Below the pieces are notes generated by a model, which searched no databases, was not told the DNA's origin, and saw only the letters and a list, made by a program, of their open reading frames with translations. Below, piece by piece: positions 5,823-12,360 of a stretch of DNA of 14,088 nucleotides (its first letter is position 1; each line of letters starts with the position of its first letter). The stretch is taken from contig CAKOMS010000021.1 in the NCBI GenBank assembly GCA_934096735.1, positions 1-14,088 on the forward strand. The letters run 5' to 3'. The stretch comes from an uncultured Bacilli bacterium (GTDB taxonomy: Bacteria; Bacillota_I; Bacilli_A; RF39; UBA660). A program made the translations under genes and the position numbers.

Positions 5823-6534
5823 ATTTTAAACTATATAATTTTTTAACTTCTTTTGTACTAAGAGCTCTATACTCTCCACTTTTTAAATCATCAACATTTA
5901 AAAATGCATAACTACTTCTATGTAATTTTTTTACATCATATCCTAAATTCTCAAACAATTTTCTAACAATATGATTTCTTCCTTCATGTATAGTAACTTC
6001 AACTAAACTAGTATTTTTTAATTTATCTATTTTTTTAATTTTAACATTATCAAGCATTAATTTTCTTCCATCAATTAATACTCCTTTTCTCATTTTCTTA
6101 AAATCATCTTCATTTAAAATACCATCAATTTTAGCAACATAAGTTTTATAAACATTATTCCTAGGTTTCATAAGCAAATTAGCTAGTTCGCCATCATTTG
6201 TAAGTATTATAAGTCCAGTTGTATCATAATCAAGTCTTCCTATTGGATAAACTCTTTCACTCACTTTAACGATATCCAAAACAGTTTTTCTTCCCAAATC
6301 ATCACTAACAGTAGACAAAACTAATCTCGGTTTATTAAGTAAATAATATACATAATTATAATTTTTATTAATAACTTCCCCATCAATACTTACTAAATCA
6401 TTTCCACTCACTTTAAATCCAAGTTCACTTACAACATTCCCATTAACCATAACTTTACCATCTTTAATAAGTTCTTCAGCTTTTCTTCTAGAAGTATATC
6501 CACTATTTGCAATAAACTTTTGTAATCTTTCCAT
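5821..6534 (-). CDS. rluB: rRNA pseudouridine synthase, RsuA/RluB family
   Basis: A protein of 237 residues, normal for the family. An N-terminal S4 RNA-binding domain (MERLQKFIANSGYTSRRKAE onward, to about residue 45) is followed by the catalytic domain with the motif GRLDYDTTGLIILTNDG, whose D102 is the catalytic aspartate, and the later GRNHIVRKLFE segment. It isomerises a uridine in rRNA; by position after spmB the Bacillus counterpart is rluB (ypuL), which acts on 23S rRNA, though RsuA and RluB types cannot be separated here with certainty. The start is supported by AAGGTG five bases upstream. It is the last gene of dacB-spmA-spmB-rluB, 44 bases after spmB, a gene order also found in Bacillus. 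Confidence 0.92.
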   Translation of the reverse strand: MERLQKFIANSGYTSRRKAEELIKDGKVMVNGNVVSELGFKVSGNDLVSIDGEVINKNYNYVYYLLNKPRLVLSTVSDDLGRKTVLDIVKVSERVYPIGRLDYDTTGLIILTNDGELANLLMKPRNNVYKTYVAKIDGILNEDDFKKMRKGVLIDGRKLMLDNVKIKKIDKLKNTSLVEVTIHEGRNHIVRKLFENLGYDVKKLHRSSYAFLNVDDLKSGEYRALSTKEVKKLYSLK

Positions 6535-6578
6535 AATAACACCTTTTTTTCAACAATTAATATAACAAAAAATTACTA

Positions 6579-7097
6579 TTAAAACAAGATGTATGTAAGA
6601 ATTATAGCCATAGTAATACCTACTAAATCTGCAAACAAACCAGTCCAAAGAGCGTGTTTAATTTTAGTTATTTTAACTGTTCCAAAATAAAGTGCTAACA
6701 CATAAATAGTTGTATCAGTACATCCTTGTAATATCGATGCAAGTCTACCAACAAAAGAATCAGGGCCAAAATTCATAAAAATATCATTCATTATAGCTAA
6801 TGATGCAGTCCCACTTATAGGTCTTAAAATTACCATTGGTATTATTTCAGTTGGAAATTTTATATCACCAAATATAATTTTTATAACTCCTAAAAAATAA
6901 TCAAGAACACCACTATCCAAAAATATATTTATAGCAAATATCATAGCAAGCACTGCAGGAAAAATATTAAAAGTAGTCATAAGACCATCTTTAGCACCTT
7001 CTAAAAATGAATCATACACGTTAATCTTTTTCTTAACACCATAAAATACGATAATAATTATAAATATAGGCAATATTATTTTAGATGTTATTTCCAT
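6579..7097 (-). CDS. spmB: Spore maturation protein B
   Basis: A membrane protein of 172 residues in the SpmB/nucleoside-recognition (Gate domain) family. It has several hydrophobic segments and the typical central region with RPISGTASLAIMND and GCTDTTIYVLALYFG. SpmB works with SpmA in core dehydration of the maturing spore; loss of either gives spores with wetter, less heat-resistant cores in B. subtilis. The start codon lies within the last ten bases of spmA (ATGGAAATAA), and AGGAAAGG precedes it inside spmA, so translation should be coupled. Length is close to the Bacillus protein. Confidence 0.94.
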   Translation of the reverse strand: MEITSKIILPIFIIIIVFYGVKKKINVYDSFLEGAKDGLMTTFNIFPAVLAMIFAINIFLDSGVLDYFLGVIKIIFGDIKFPTEIIPMVILRPISGTASLAIMNDIFMNFGPDSFVGRLASILQGCTDTTIYVLALYFGTVKITKIKHALWTGLFADLVGITMAIILTYILF

Positions 7098-7675
7098 TTA
7101 TTTTTTCCTTTCCTAATAAAATAATCCAAAGTAACACCAGCCACACAAGAAGAAAATGTCGCAATAATAGCAGGTATTATTATTTCACCAGGATTACTAC
7201 TATTATAAGCAACTCTAAGAGCGAGTATAGTTGTCGGAATAATTGTAACACCAGCAGTATTTAAAACTAAAAAAGTAATCATTCCTTCACTCGCAGTATC
7301 CTTTTTATCATTAATTTTCTGAAGTTCAACCATTGCTTTTAATCCAGCCGGAGTAGCAGCACTACCAAGTCCTAACATATTCGCTGCAATGTTGGATGAA
7401 ATATAACCAAGTGCTTTATTATCTTTTGGTATACTAGGAAATAACTTACACAGAATTGGTCTTAAAAAAGATGCAAATTTATCAAGCATACCACTATCTT
7501 CAGCAATTTTTAAAATGCCAGTCCAAAGAACAATAATGGGAAGAAGAGAAAGTATTAAATCAAGGGCTTCATTAACATTAGTAAGAATACTTTCATTAAT
7601 AACAGTAATGTTGCCACTTAATAAGGAATACAAAATCCCAATACCAATTAAAAAAGCCCAAATGTACCCTACCAT
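7088..7675 (-). CDS. spmA: Spore maturation protein A
   Basis: A membrane protein of 195 residues with multiple hydrophobic segments. It carries Gate-domain family features: a GILKIAEDSGMLDKF segment, SSNIAANMLGLGSAATPAGLKA (about 97-118), and TAGVTIIPTTILALR. It acts with SpmB in spore core dehydration. I place the start at 7675, preceded five bases upstream by GGGTG, rather than at 7687 where no binding site is seen. This ATG overlaps the stop of dacB (ATGGTAG), so dacB, spmA and spmB form a chain of overlapping, translationally coupled genes. The length equals that of the Bacillus protein. Confidence 0.94.
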   Translation of the reverse strand: MVGYIWAFLIGIGILYSLLSGNITVINESILTNVNEALDLILSLLPIIVLWTGILKIAEDSGMLDKFASFLRPILCKLFPSIPKDNKALGYISSNIAANMLGLGSAATPAGLKAMVELQKINDKKDTASEGMITFLVLNTAGVTIIPTTILALRVAYNSSNPGEIIIPAIIATFSSCVAGVTLDYFIRKGKNKWK

Positions 7676-8739
7676 GAATGCACCCATTTAATAAACTTTT
7701 GAAAAAAATTTAATTTTTCTTGCTTTTTTACTTTAATATAAATAGGTTCTTTATGATACAGATCATCATTTAAATAAACACTTGCATAACCAACAATTTC
7801 ATCATTTACATAACTATCTAATTTAACAAGTTCAATATTAATCTTTATTTTCTTAAGTTCATCTTTAGCCAAACTCATAAAAACGTCATTCTTAACAAAT
7901 AATTTCTCACTCTTATAATAATCATCATTTATTTTAAAATTACTCTTATCAATCACTAAATAACTTTTATACTTTTTAAAGGTACTACTATATAAATCTT
8001 TATGATCTTGCCAATCATTCGGATCATTAAGTGTAACTACAACTAAATTAATACCATTCATACTTCCGGTAGTAACTAAAGTTCTTCTAGCAAGTTCTGT
8101 AAATCCGGTTTTTCCACCAGTAACATATTCTTCACTTAAAAGTTTGTTCTTATTTTTCCAACTATAAGTTTTATAATTAGTCTTTGAAGTATATTCTTTA
8201 GTTCCAAATATTTCTCTAAATATTTTATTATTATAAGCATACTTAGTTAATTTTGCCATATCATAAGCAGTTGATTTATTTGCACTTCCATTATTTTCCT
8301 CAAGTCCATGTGGATTATAAAATACTGTATTATCCATTTTTAAATTACTAGCATATTCATTCATTAAATAAACAAATTCTTCTTTAGAACCTGCCACTTC
8401 TTTTGCAATTACTAAAGCAGCATCATTACCACTTCTAAGCATTAATCCATAAAGCAAATCTTTTAGAGTAATTTCTTCTCCAACTTCTAAATATATACTA
8501 CTTCCAAAAGCTTCATATACCTCTTCCCCAGTAGTAACAACTTCATCTAAATCACCATTTTCAATTGCAACAATAGCAGTCATTATTTTAGTAGTACTGG
8601 CTATTAATTTCTTTTCTTCCGTATTATATCCATACAACACTCTTCCATTATCTAAATCCATTACTATGGCACTACTAGCACTTATTCCAAAAACTTTAAA
8701 AGGTATTAAAATTACAAATAATAGTATTAATTTTTTCAA
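7669..8739 (-). CDS. dacB: D-alanyl-D-alanine carboxypeptidase, DacB/PBP5 family
   Basis: A penicillin-binding serine peptidase of 356 residues. A signal peptide spans about 1-20. The three active-site motifs are complete: S48-T-T-K51 (nucleophile S48), S103-G-N105 and K210-T-G212. After the catalytic domain comes a beta-rich domain and, at the end, an amphipathic helix with Lys, Phe and Trp residues that should bind the membrane. It trims the terminal D-alanine of peptidoglycan side chains; beside spmA and spmB the family member is DacB (PBP5*), which controls cortex cross-linking. I choose a TTG start at 8739, since AGGTGG lies five T bases before it; the GTG three codons upstream falls inside that site. 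A sigma-E-like -10 precedes it. Confidence 0.93.
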   Translation of the reverse strand: MKKLILLFVILIPFKVFGISASSAIVMDLDNGRVLYGYNTEEKKLIASTTKIMTAIVAIENGDLDEVVTTGEEVYEAFGSSIYLEVGEEITLKDLLYGLMLRSGNDAALVIAKEVAGSKEEFVYLMNEYASNLKMDNTVFYNPHGLEENNGSANKSTAYDMAKLTKYAYNNKIFREIFGTKEYTSKTNYKTYSWKNKNKLLSEEYVTGGKTGFTELARRTLVTTGSMNGINLVVVTLNDPNDWQDHKDLYSSTFKKYKSYLVIDKSNFKINDDYYKSEKLFVKNDVFMSLAKDELKKIKINIELVKLDSYVNDEIVGYASVYLNDDLYHKEPIYIKVKKQEKLNFFQKFIKWVHSW

Positions 8740-8755
8740 AAAAACCACCTATAAA

Positions 8756-8763
8756 ACTATATG
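8756..8763 (-). promoter_or_regulatory. Putative sigma-E -10 box of dacB
   Basis: CATATAGT (8763-8756) on the minus strand differs from the sigma-E -10 CATACAnT at one position. The predicted start falls at about the ribosome binding site (8750-8745). The -35 area is a T run belonging to the ytxH terminator and shows no clear match. dacB is under sigma-E in B. subtilis. Confidence 0.45.
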
Positions 8764-8775
8764 CAAAAAAAGCAT

Positions 8776-8796
8776 AAAAAAACTCCATAATGGAGT
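8776..8796 (-). terminator. Intrinsic terminator after ytxH
   Basis: ACTCC (8782-8786) and GGAGT (8792-8796), extendable inward by an AT pair on each side, form the stem. On the minus strand six T follow (8781-8776). It lies just past the ytxH stop and separates the trmB-ytxH operon from dacB. Confidence 0.7.
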
Positions 8797-8804
8797 ATTT
8801 AGCA

Positions 8805-9245
8805 CTAAGCAGTCTTATTCTTCTTAGTAGTTTTTACATTTTTACTTTTTGGTTCTTCAAGTTTTTTAGCAGTAGACTTTAATACATCTGCAGTTTTACT
8901 TTTTAATTCTTTAGCGGCCTTTTCTACTACTGGGGTACCTTTTTCAATAGCTAAATCAACTAATTCTTGAGCTTTAATTTTAACTTCATTAGATTTATCT
9001 ATAATAAGTTGTTTAGCAGTTTCCTTATCTAATTCTTTAATAGTTTCTTGTAATTCTTGAGTTTTAATTATTATAGCATTCTTAACTTCTTCAACATCAA
9101 TAGATTTACAAGCTTCGATTAATTCATTGCATTTCTTTTTTAAAGCAAGTCTATTTTCTTTCCCACTTTTAGGTGCTAAAAGCATTCCTATACCTACTCC
9201 AGCAAGTGCTCCTAAAATAAAATTTCCTTTTTTACTCATTTTCAT
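8805..9245 (-). CDS. ytxH: YtxH-domain protein
   Basis: A protein of 146 residues. The N-terminus has the YtxH signature: a Gly-rich hydrophobic segment directly followed by LLAPKSGKENR (about residues 9-32), thought to insert in or lie on the membrane. The remainder is a long Lys/Glu/Ala helical, coiled-coil-like region ending in a Lys-rich tail. In B. subtilis ytxG-ytxH-ytxJ form a stress-responsive operon; molecular function is unknown. Three ATGs are close together; I take 9245 (AAGGAG four bases before), with 9239 and 9248 as alternatives. The start lies inside the end of the upstream ytxG-like gene, so the two are coupled. The residues upstream of these ATGs in the same frame are not supported by a binding site. 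Confidence 0.88.
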   Translation of the reverse strand: MKMSKKGNFILGALAGVGIGMLLAPKSGKENRLALKKKCNELIEACKSIDVEEVKNAIIIKTQELQETIKELDKETAKQLIIDKSNEVKIKAQELVDLAIEKGTPVVEKAAKELKSKTADVLKSTAKKLEEPKSKNVKTTKKNKTA

Positions 9246-9528
9246 CATTCTCCTTTTCTTCTTCCTTATTCTTAAAAAATAATTTATAAACAAAATTTTC
9301 TAACGTTCCAACAACACTTTCAACTATACTAGTCATTTTACTAGATGCAAGACCTAAAAAATTAAATATTGGACTTATTTTTTCTATTTTATCATTAACA
9401 TCATCTACAATTTTCAACACTTTATCTACAGTTATTATAAGTTTTATTCCTAAAATTATACCTATTATTATTAGTAATATTAATAGTATATAAATAACAA
9501 TTGGCAAAAATTGTGACATAAATTCCAC
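9232..9528 (-). CDS. Small membrane protein, YtxG/DUF948-like
   Basis: A protein of 98 residues: one strong N-terminal membrane segment (about 8-30, rich in Ile and Leu), then a helical region with VDKVLKIVDDVNDKIEKISP, a short hydrophobic stretch, and a very charged Lys/Glu tail. This layout, and its place directly before ytxH, match DUF948/YtxG proteins, although the helix is shorter than in Bacillus. The start is a GTG at 9528 with AGGAGG seven bases upstream; it shares one base with the TAG stop of the preceding gene. An ATG three codons on (9519) has no proper binding site. It probably acts with YtxH at the membrane. Confidence 0.72.
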   Translation of the reverse strand: MEFMSQFLPIVIYILLILLIIIGIILGIKLIITVDKVLKIVDDVNDKIEKISPIFNFLGLASSKMTSIVESVVGTLENFVYKLFFKNKEEEKENDENE

Positions 9529-10445
9529 TATTTATCCTCCTCTCTATCATCATACATTGAATCAATTAATTCAAATAAATCATTATCTAGAGCATCATCT
9601 ATATTCTTTTTTGGAACTTCTTCAGCATCCAATTTTTCAAGTTCTTCTTCAATAACATCTAAATTATTATTTTTTGGTATTTCTAAAGTATCTTCTATAC
9701 TTACTTCATCATTAACTTCTTCATTATCAAAACTAATTGTATCACTTGAAGCAGCTTCTAAAAGATCATCTATACTTTTATAATCATTTTCTTTAACATC
9801 ATTTAATTTTATACTTTCTTTTTCTTCAAAAAAAGTTACAACAGGTTCAGTAATTTTACTATCTTCATCTTCATCTTTCAAAACAACAGAAACCGTTTTC
9901 TTTGCTTCAGTTGGTTCAAAAGCTTTCTTTCTAACTTCCTCTATACTTATATTAGATGTATCTTCTTTTCTATTAACTATATCTTCAGCCCTATAATCTT
10001 GATTTAAAACCCCATAGACCGGTGATATAATTGGTGATGGTTTAAATTTTTTCTTTTCAGTATACTCTTTTGTTTCTACTCTTTCATATCTACCATAATC
10101 AGTTCTCTTTTCAATAGTTTTCTTTCTTTCATATTCTAAAGCATTACTTTTAGGTTTAACTTGAGGTTTAACAGGAATTTTATTTCTTTCCATACTTGAT
10201 GCAAATTCTTCTTCATCAAAATCAGGAAATTGAAAACTATTTTCTTTTCTAAATAATTCTCTTTCACTTGGTCCTTCATTTTTTAAAGAAATTTCTTCAT
10301 TAAAACTATTAACTTTATTTATTTTATTAACTTCTTCTTTAAAAACATCTTCTTTTTTTACTTCTTCTTTAATTTTTATAGGTTCAGTATTTTCTTCAAC
10401 TTCTTCTTCAAATAAAATATCTTTTAATTTTTTTACAAAACTCAT
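9528..10445 (-). CDS. Acidic, mostly disordered protein; possible SftA-like N-terminal region without a motor
   Basis: No firm family. 305 residues. The first 12 (MSFVKKLKDILF) would form an amphipathic membrane-binding helix. Glu/Lys-rich sequence follows, then a short folded-looking motif, KKFKPSPIISPVYGVLNQDY (about 132-151), then a long acidic tail (about 160-305). From memory, the N-terminal part of the Bacillus septal DNA translocase SftA has a comparable acidic linker and an F-x-P-T-x2-x-SP-x-YG motif, and sftA lies just upstream of ytxG-ytxH there. Here no ATPase domain is present. The assignment is therefore a hypothesis based on one motif and synteny. The start is set by AAGGAAGGTG four bases before the ATG; it lies 12 bases after the lipoprotein gene and overlaps the next start. 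Confidence 0.6.
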   Translation of the reverse strand: MSFVKKLKDILFEEEVEENTEPIKIKEEVKKEDVFKEEVNKINKVNSFNEEISLKNEGPSERELFRKENSFQFPDFDEEEFASSMERNKIPVKPQVKPKSNALEYERKKTIEKRTDYGRYERVETKEYTEKKKFKPSPIISPVYGVLNQDYRAEDIVNRKEDTSNISIEEVRKKAFEPTEAKKTVSVVLKDEDEDSKITEPVVTFFEEKESIKLNDVKENDYKSIDDLLEAASSDTISFDNEEVNDEVSIEDTLEIPKNNNLDVIEEELEKLDAEEVPKKNIDDALDNDLFELIDSMYDDREEDK

Positions 10446-10457
10446 AATGCACCTTCC

Positions 10458-11108
10458 TTATTCTATGAAATCTGTGTCTTTAACTTCCTCACTTACTTTA
10501 TCTTGTTCAACTACATCTCCATCACTAGTAAGCGTACTATCATTTTTCTTGGCATTTTTAAACATATTAAATATCTCTTCAGTTGAATCCAAATTATCAT
10601 CATTTAACATATTATTAATAGCAATATCTTTATATTTAACACTCTTAAGTATATTAATAGATTTTAAAAGTGCTACCTTAATATCATCACTATCTACCAT
10701 TACTTCTATTTTAGCATAATTATACATAATTTCAATCAAATATTTATTATTTTCCCACAAATTAATTTCTACATAACCGGATTTATTGTCATATTCTATT
10801 TTTTCAGAATAAAGTGCTTTATCATTCTTCTCATATTTAATTTCTTTTTTATTTACATAACTAATCATATCGACATATAAATAATAATCATAACGATTAC
10901 TAGAAAAAATAACATAATTATTACCAGCATCTTCAATTTGAAGACCCATTGGCATATAAAAATCAAATCCTTTTTTATAAACATTACTTTTTCTATCAAT
11001 TACACTAAGAGTATTTACAACATCATCATAACTTAATTTATTTATATTTGTACATCCTGCTAAAAAAAACATACAAATAAATAATAATAATATCCATTTA
11101 TTTTTCAT
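10458..11108 (-). CDS. Unknown lipoprotein
   Basis: A protein of 216 residues with a clear lipoprotein signal: a positively charged start, a hydrophobic core, and the lipobox L16-A-G-C19, so C19 should be lipidated and the protein anchored on the outer face of the cytoplasmic membrane. The mature part is Tyr/Asn/Lys-rich, probably mixed alpha/beta from about 25-165, with an acidic disordered end. I do not recognise the family. The start is supported by GGTGA four bases upstream. It is the second gene of the trmB operon, 26 bases after trmB and 12 before the next gene, so it is co-expressed with the ytxG/ytxH pair. Confidence 0.8.
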   Translation of the reverse strand: MKNKWILLLFICMFFLAGCTNINKLSYDDVVNTLSVIDRKSNVYKKGFDFYMPMGLQIEDAGNNYVIFSSNRYDYYLYVDMISYVNKKEIKYEKNDKALYSEKIEYDNKSGYVEINLWENNKYLIEIMYNYAKIEVMVDSDDIKVALLKSINILKSVKYKDIAINNMLNDDNLDSTEEIFNMFKNAKKNDSTLTSDGDVVEQDKVSEEVKDTDFIE

Positions 11109-11134
11109 ATTTTCACCATTTTAATTATATCAAT

Positions 11135-11737
11135 TTATTTTACTGCTTTCAAATATTTTATTTTAATTCCTTGTTCACTAAACTTTTTTTCATACTCAGT
11201 CATTATATTAAAAATATTTGTACTATGTAAATCATAACTAACTTCTTCAATTAAATATCCATAATTTTTTAAACTATCTAAACTATAACTAAATAAATTA
11301 TCATTATCAGTCTTTTGAAAAATAACACACTTATCTTTAAACAAATTATCATATAACTTCAAGAAATTTTCACTAGTAAGTCTTCTTTTAGCATGTCTAT
11401 CTTTAGGCCAAGGATCAGAAAAATTCAAATAAATAACTGAAACCTTTTTAAAAAGTAACTCTTCTAAATTAACAACATCACTAATAATAATTTTTAAATT
11501 AGGTAAATTATAATCTCTAATCTTTTTTATAGCTATGCTTGCAACACTAGAATATTTTTCTATACCAATAAAATTAATATCTGGATTATTAATCGCCATA
11601 TTTAATATAAAATCCCCTTTACCCATACCAATTTCAATATGAAGTGGCAAGTTCCTATCAAAAGATAATTCATCTTTTATAAGAAAATTACAACTACTAA
11701 TAACATCATCTTTATCTTTTGGATTTCTCATTCTCAT
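11135..11737 (-). CDS. trmB: tRNA (guanine-N7-)-methyltransferase
   Basis: A protein of 200 residues, slightly short for the family (about 213). It starts with the typical MRMRN-P-K. The SAM-binding loop is E35-I-G-M-G-K-G41, with the acidic residue E60 (GIEKYSS) and D87 further along, and the family signature NFSDPWPKDRHAKRRL is at 105-120. The end holds the conserved TEYEKKF-x2-QG segment. It transfers a methyl group from S-adenosylmethionine to N7 of guanosine 46 in the variable loop of tRNA. The start at 11737 has GGAAGTGA nine bases upstream; the second ATG at 11731 is less likely. It leads a five-gene minus-strand operon that ends after ytxH. Confidence 0.96.
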   Translation of the reverse strand: MRMRNPKDKDDVISSCNFLIKDELSFDRNLPLHIEIGMGKGDFILNMAINNPDINFIGIEKYSSVASIAIKKIRDYNLPNLKIIISDVVNLEELLFKKVSVIYLNFSDPWPKDRHAKRRLTSENFLKLYDNLFKDKCVIFQKTDNDNLFSYSLDSLKNYGYLIEEVSYDLHSTNIFNIMTEYEKKFSEQGIKIKYLKAVK

Positions 11738-11748
11738 AATAAATAATC

Positions 11749-11774
11749 ACTTCCTTAAACATAAACATATATTA
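11749..11774 (+). promoter_or_regulatory. Possible late-sporulation (sigma-K-like) promoter of the small coat-like gene
   Basis: CATATATTA (11766-11774) fits the sigma-K -10 CATAnnnTA in full, and an AC at 11749-11750 is 15 bases upstream, near the usual -35 spacing. The RNA would start at about the AGGAGG site. The match is short and could occur by chance in such AT-rich DNA. Confidence 0.35.
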
Positions 11775-11791
11775 CTGGTAGGAGGAATAAT

Positions 11792-12082
11792 ATGAAAAAA
11801 ACAAGAAATGCTTTCTTTCAAGAATCAAACTACCAATCCTTTAATCCAAATATGAATAATCCAGCACCATACCAAACTGCTAGTAATTACTTCTATCAAG
11901 GACCTATGCCAAATAATTATAACACAAACAATATGAGTTTAGGAAGTGACATAGAAAGTAGACTTAGCAAAATAGAAAGACAAATAAATAGATTAGACTA
12001 TAGACTATCTAAATTAGAAAACAATACAACACTTACAGTAGATGATTATGACACTCCAAACTCAAATATGTATATGGTTTAA
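11792..12082 (+). CDS. Small Asn/Tyr/Pro-rich protein with coiled coil, possibly a spore coat component
   Basis: A protein of 96 residues. The first about 50 are low-complexity, rich in Asn, Pro, Tyr, Gln and Met. Residues of about 52-76 form a short coiled coil with heptad-like Leu/Ile spacing (IESRLSKIERQINRLDYRLSKLE). The end is polar. No signal peptide or membrane segment is seen. I do not know the family; composition, size, a possible sigma-K-like promoter and the tail-to-tail cse60 gene suggest a spore coat or crust protein, by inference. The start is certain: AGGAGG lies six bases before the ATG. Its stop overlaps the end of cse60 on the other strand by four bases, and no terminator is evident. 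Confidence 0.78.
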   Translation: MKKTRNAFFQESNYQSFNPNMNNPAPYQTASNYFYQGPMPNNYNTNNMSLGSDIESRLSKIERQINRLDYRLSKLENNTTLTVDDYDTPNSNMYMV

Positions 12083-12246
12083 TGATAAATAATAATTGCA
12101 CTAAAACAATATAATTGCTCTTCACCATTCATTGCGATAGCAACTTGATATTTTATATCAATAAGGTCTATATCATTACATAAAAACATATTTATACTGT
12201 TTTCTAAATCTTTTTCACATTCTTCATCAAACACTTTAACTTTCAT
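12079..12246 (-). CDS. cse60: Sporulation protein Cse60
   Basis: A 55-residue protein. It begins MKVKVFDEECEKDLENSINM and ends with EEQLYCFSAIIIYH, the start and end typical of the Cse60 family (B. subtilis Cse60 is about 60 residues and is made under sigma-E in the mother cell). The middle VDIKY-type segment (here LIDIKYQVA) also agrees. Its role is unknown. GGTGA lies four bases before the ATG at 12246, and the codon use and spacing match the other genes. It is convergent with the small coat-like gene, sharing four bases, and divergent from the pyrophosphatase gene. The promoter upstream looks sigma-A-like rather than sigma-E-like. Confidence 0.88.
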   Translation of the reverse strand: MKVKVFDEECEKDLENSINMFLCNDIDLIDIKYQVAIAMNGEEQLYCFSAIIIYH

Positions 12247-12266
12247 ATAATCACCATTTATAAATT

Positions 12267-12294
12267 ATCATAAAACAGTTAAAAAAAATGTCAA
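12267..12294 (-). promoter_or_regulatory. Promoter-like sequence upstream of cse60
   Basis: On the minus strand a perfect TTGACA (12294-12289), a 16-base spacer and TATGAT (12272-12267). It would start RNA near 12260, about 14 bases before the ATG. The form is sigma-A, which is unexpected for a Cse60 gene. Confidence 0.5.
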
Positions 12295-12313
12295 ATTAAT
12301 AAAAATAAATAAA

Positions 12314-12342
12314 TTGTCTTTTTAAAACACTAGTGTTATAAT
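12314..12342 (+). promoter_or_regulatory. Sigma-A-type promoter of the pyrophosphatase gene
   Basis: TTGTCT (12314-12319), a 17-base spacer and a perfect TATAAT (12337-12342) with a TGT extended -10. The start should be near 12349, at the front edge of the AAAGGTGG site (12348-12355). Confidence 0.78.
12326..12337. promoter_or_regulatory. Palindrome in the pyrophosphatase promoter, possible operator
   Basis: AACACTAGTGTT is a perfect 12-base palindrome filling the downstream half of the spacer and the first base of the -10 box. That is a typical place for a repressor to block polymerase. No partner regulator is visible, and part of the symmetry comes from the extended -10 itself. Confidence 0.35.
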
Positions 12343-12360
12343 TTTTTAAAGGTGGTTGAA

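Noticed and set aside
9528..10445. SepF, suggested by the amphipathic N-terminal helix and acidic linker
   Set aside because: The conserved SepF C-terminal domain is absent; only the general N-terminal layout is similar.
10447..10719. Plus-strand open frame of 90 codons
   Set aside because: Antisense to the lipoprotein gene; Ser/Leu-rich composition reflects the complementary acidic codons.
12149..12170. TTGATAT/ATATCAA hairpin within cse60
   Set aside because: No T run follows on either strand, and it is short and AT-only, so I do not call it a terminator.
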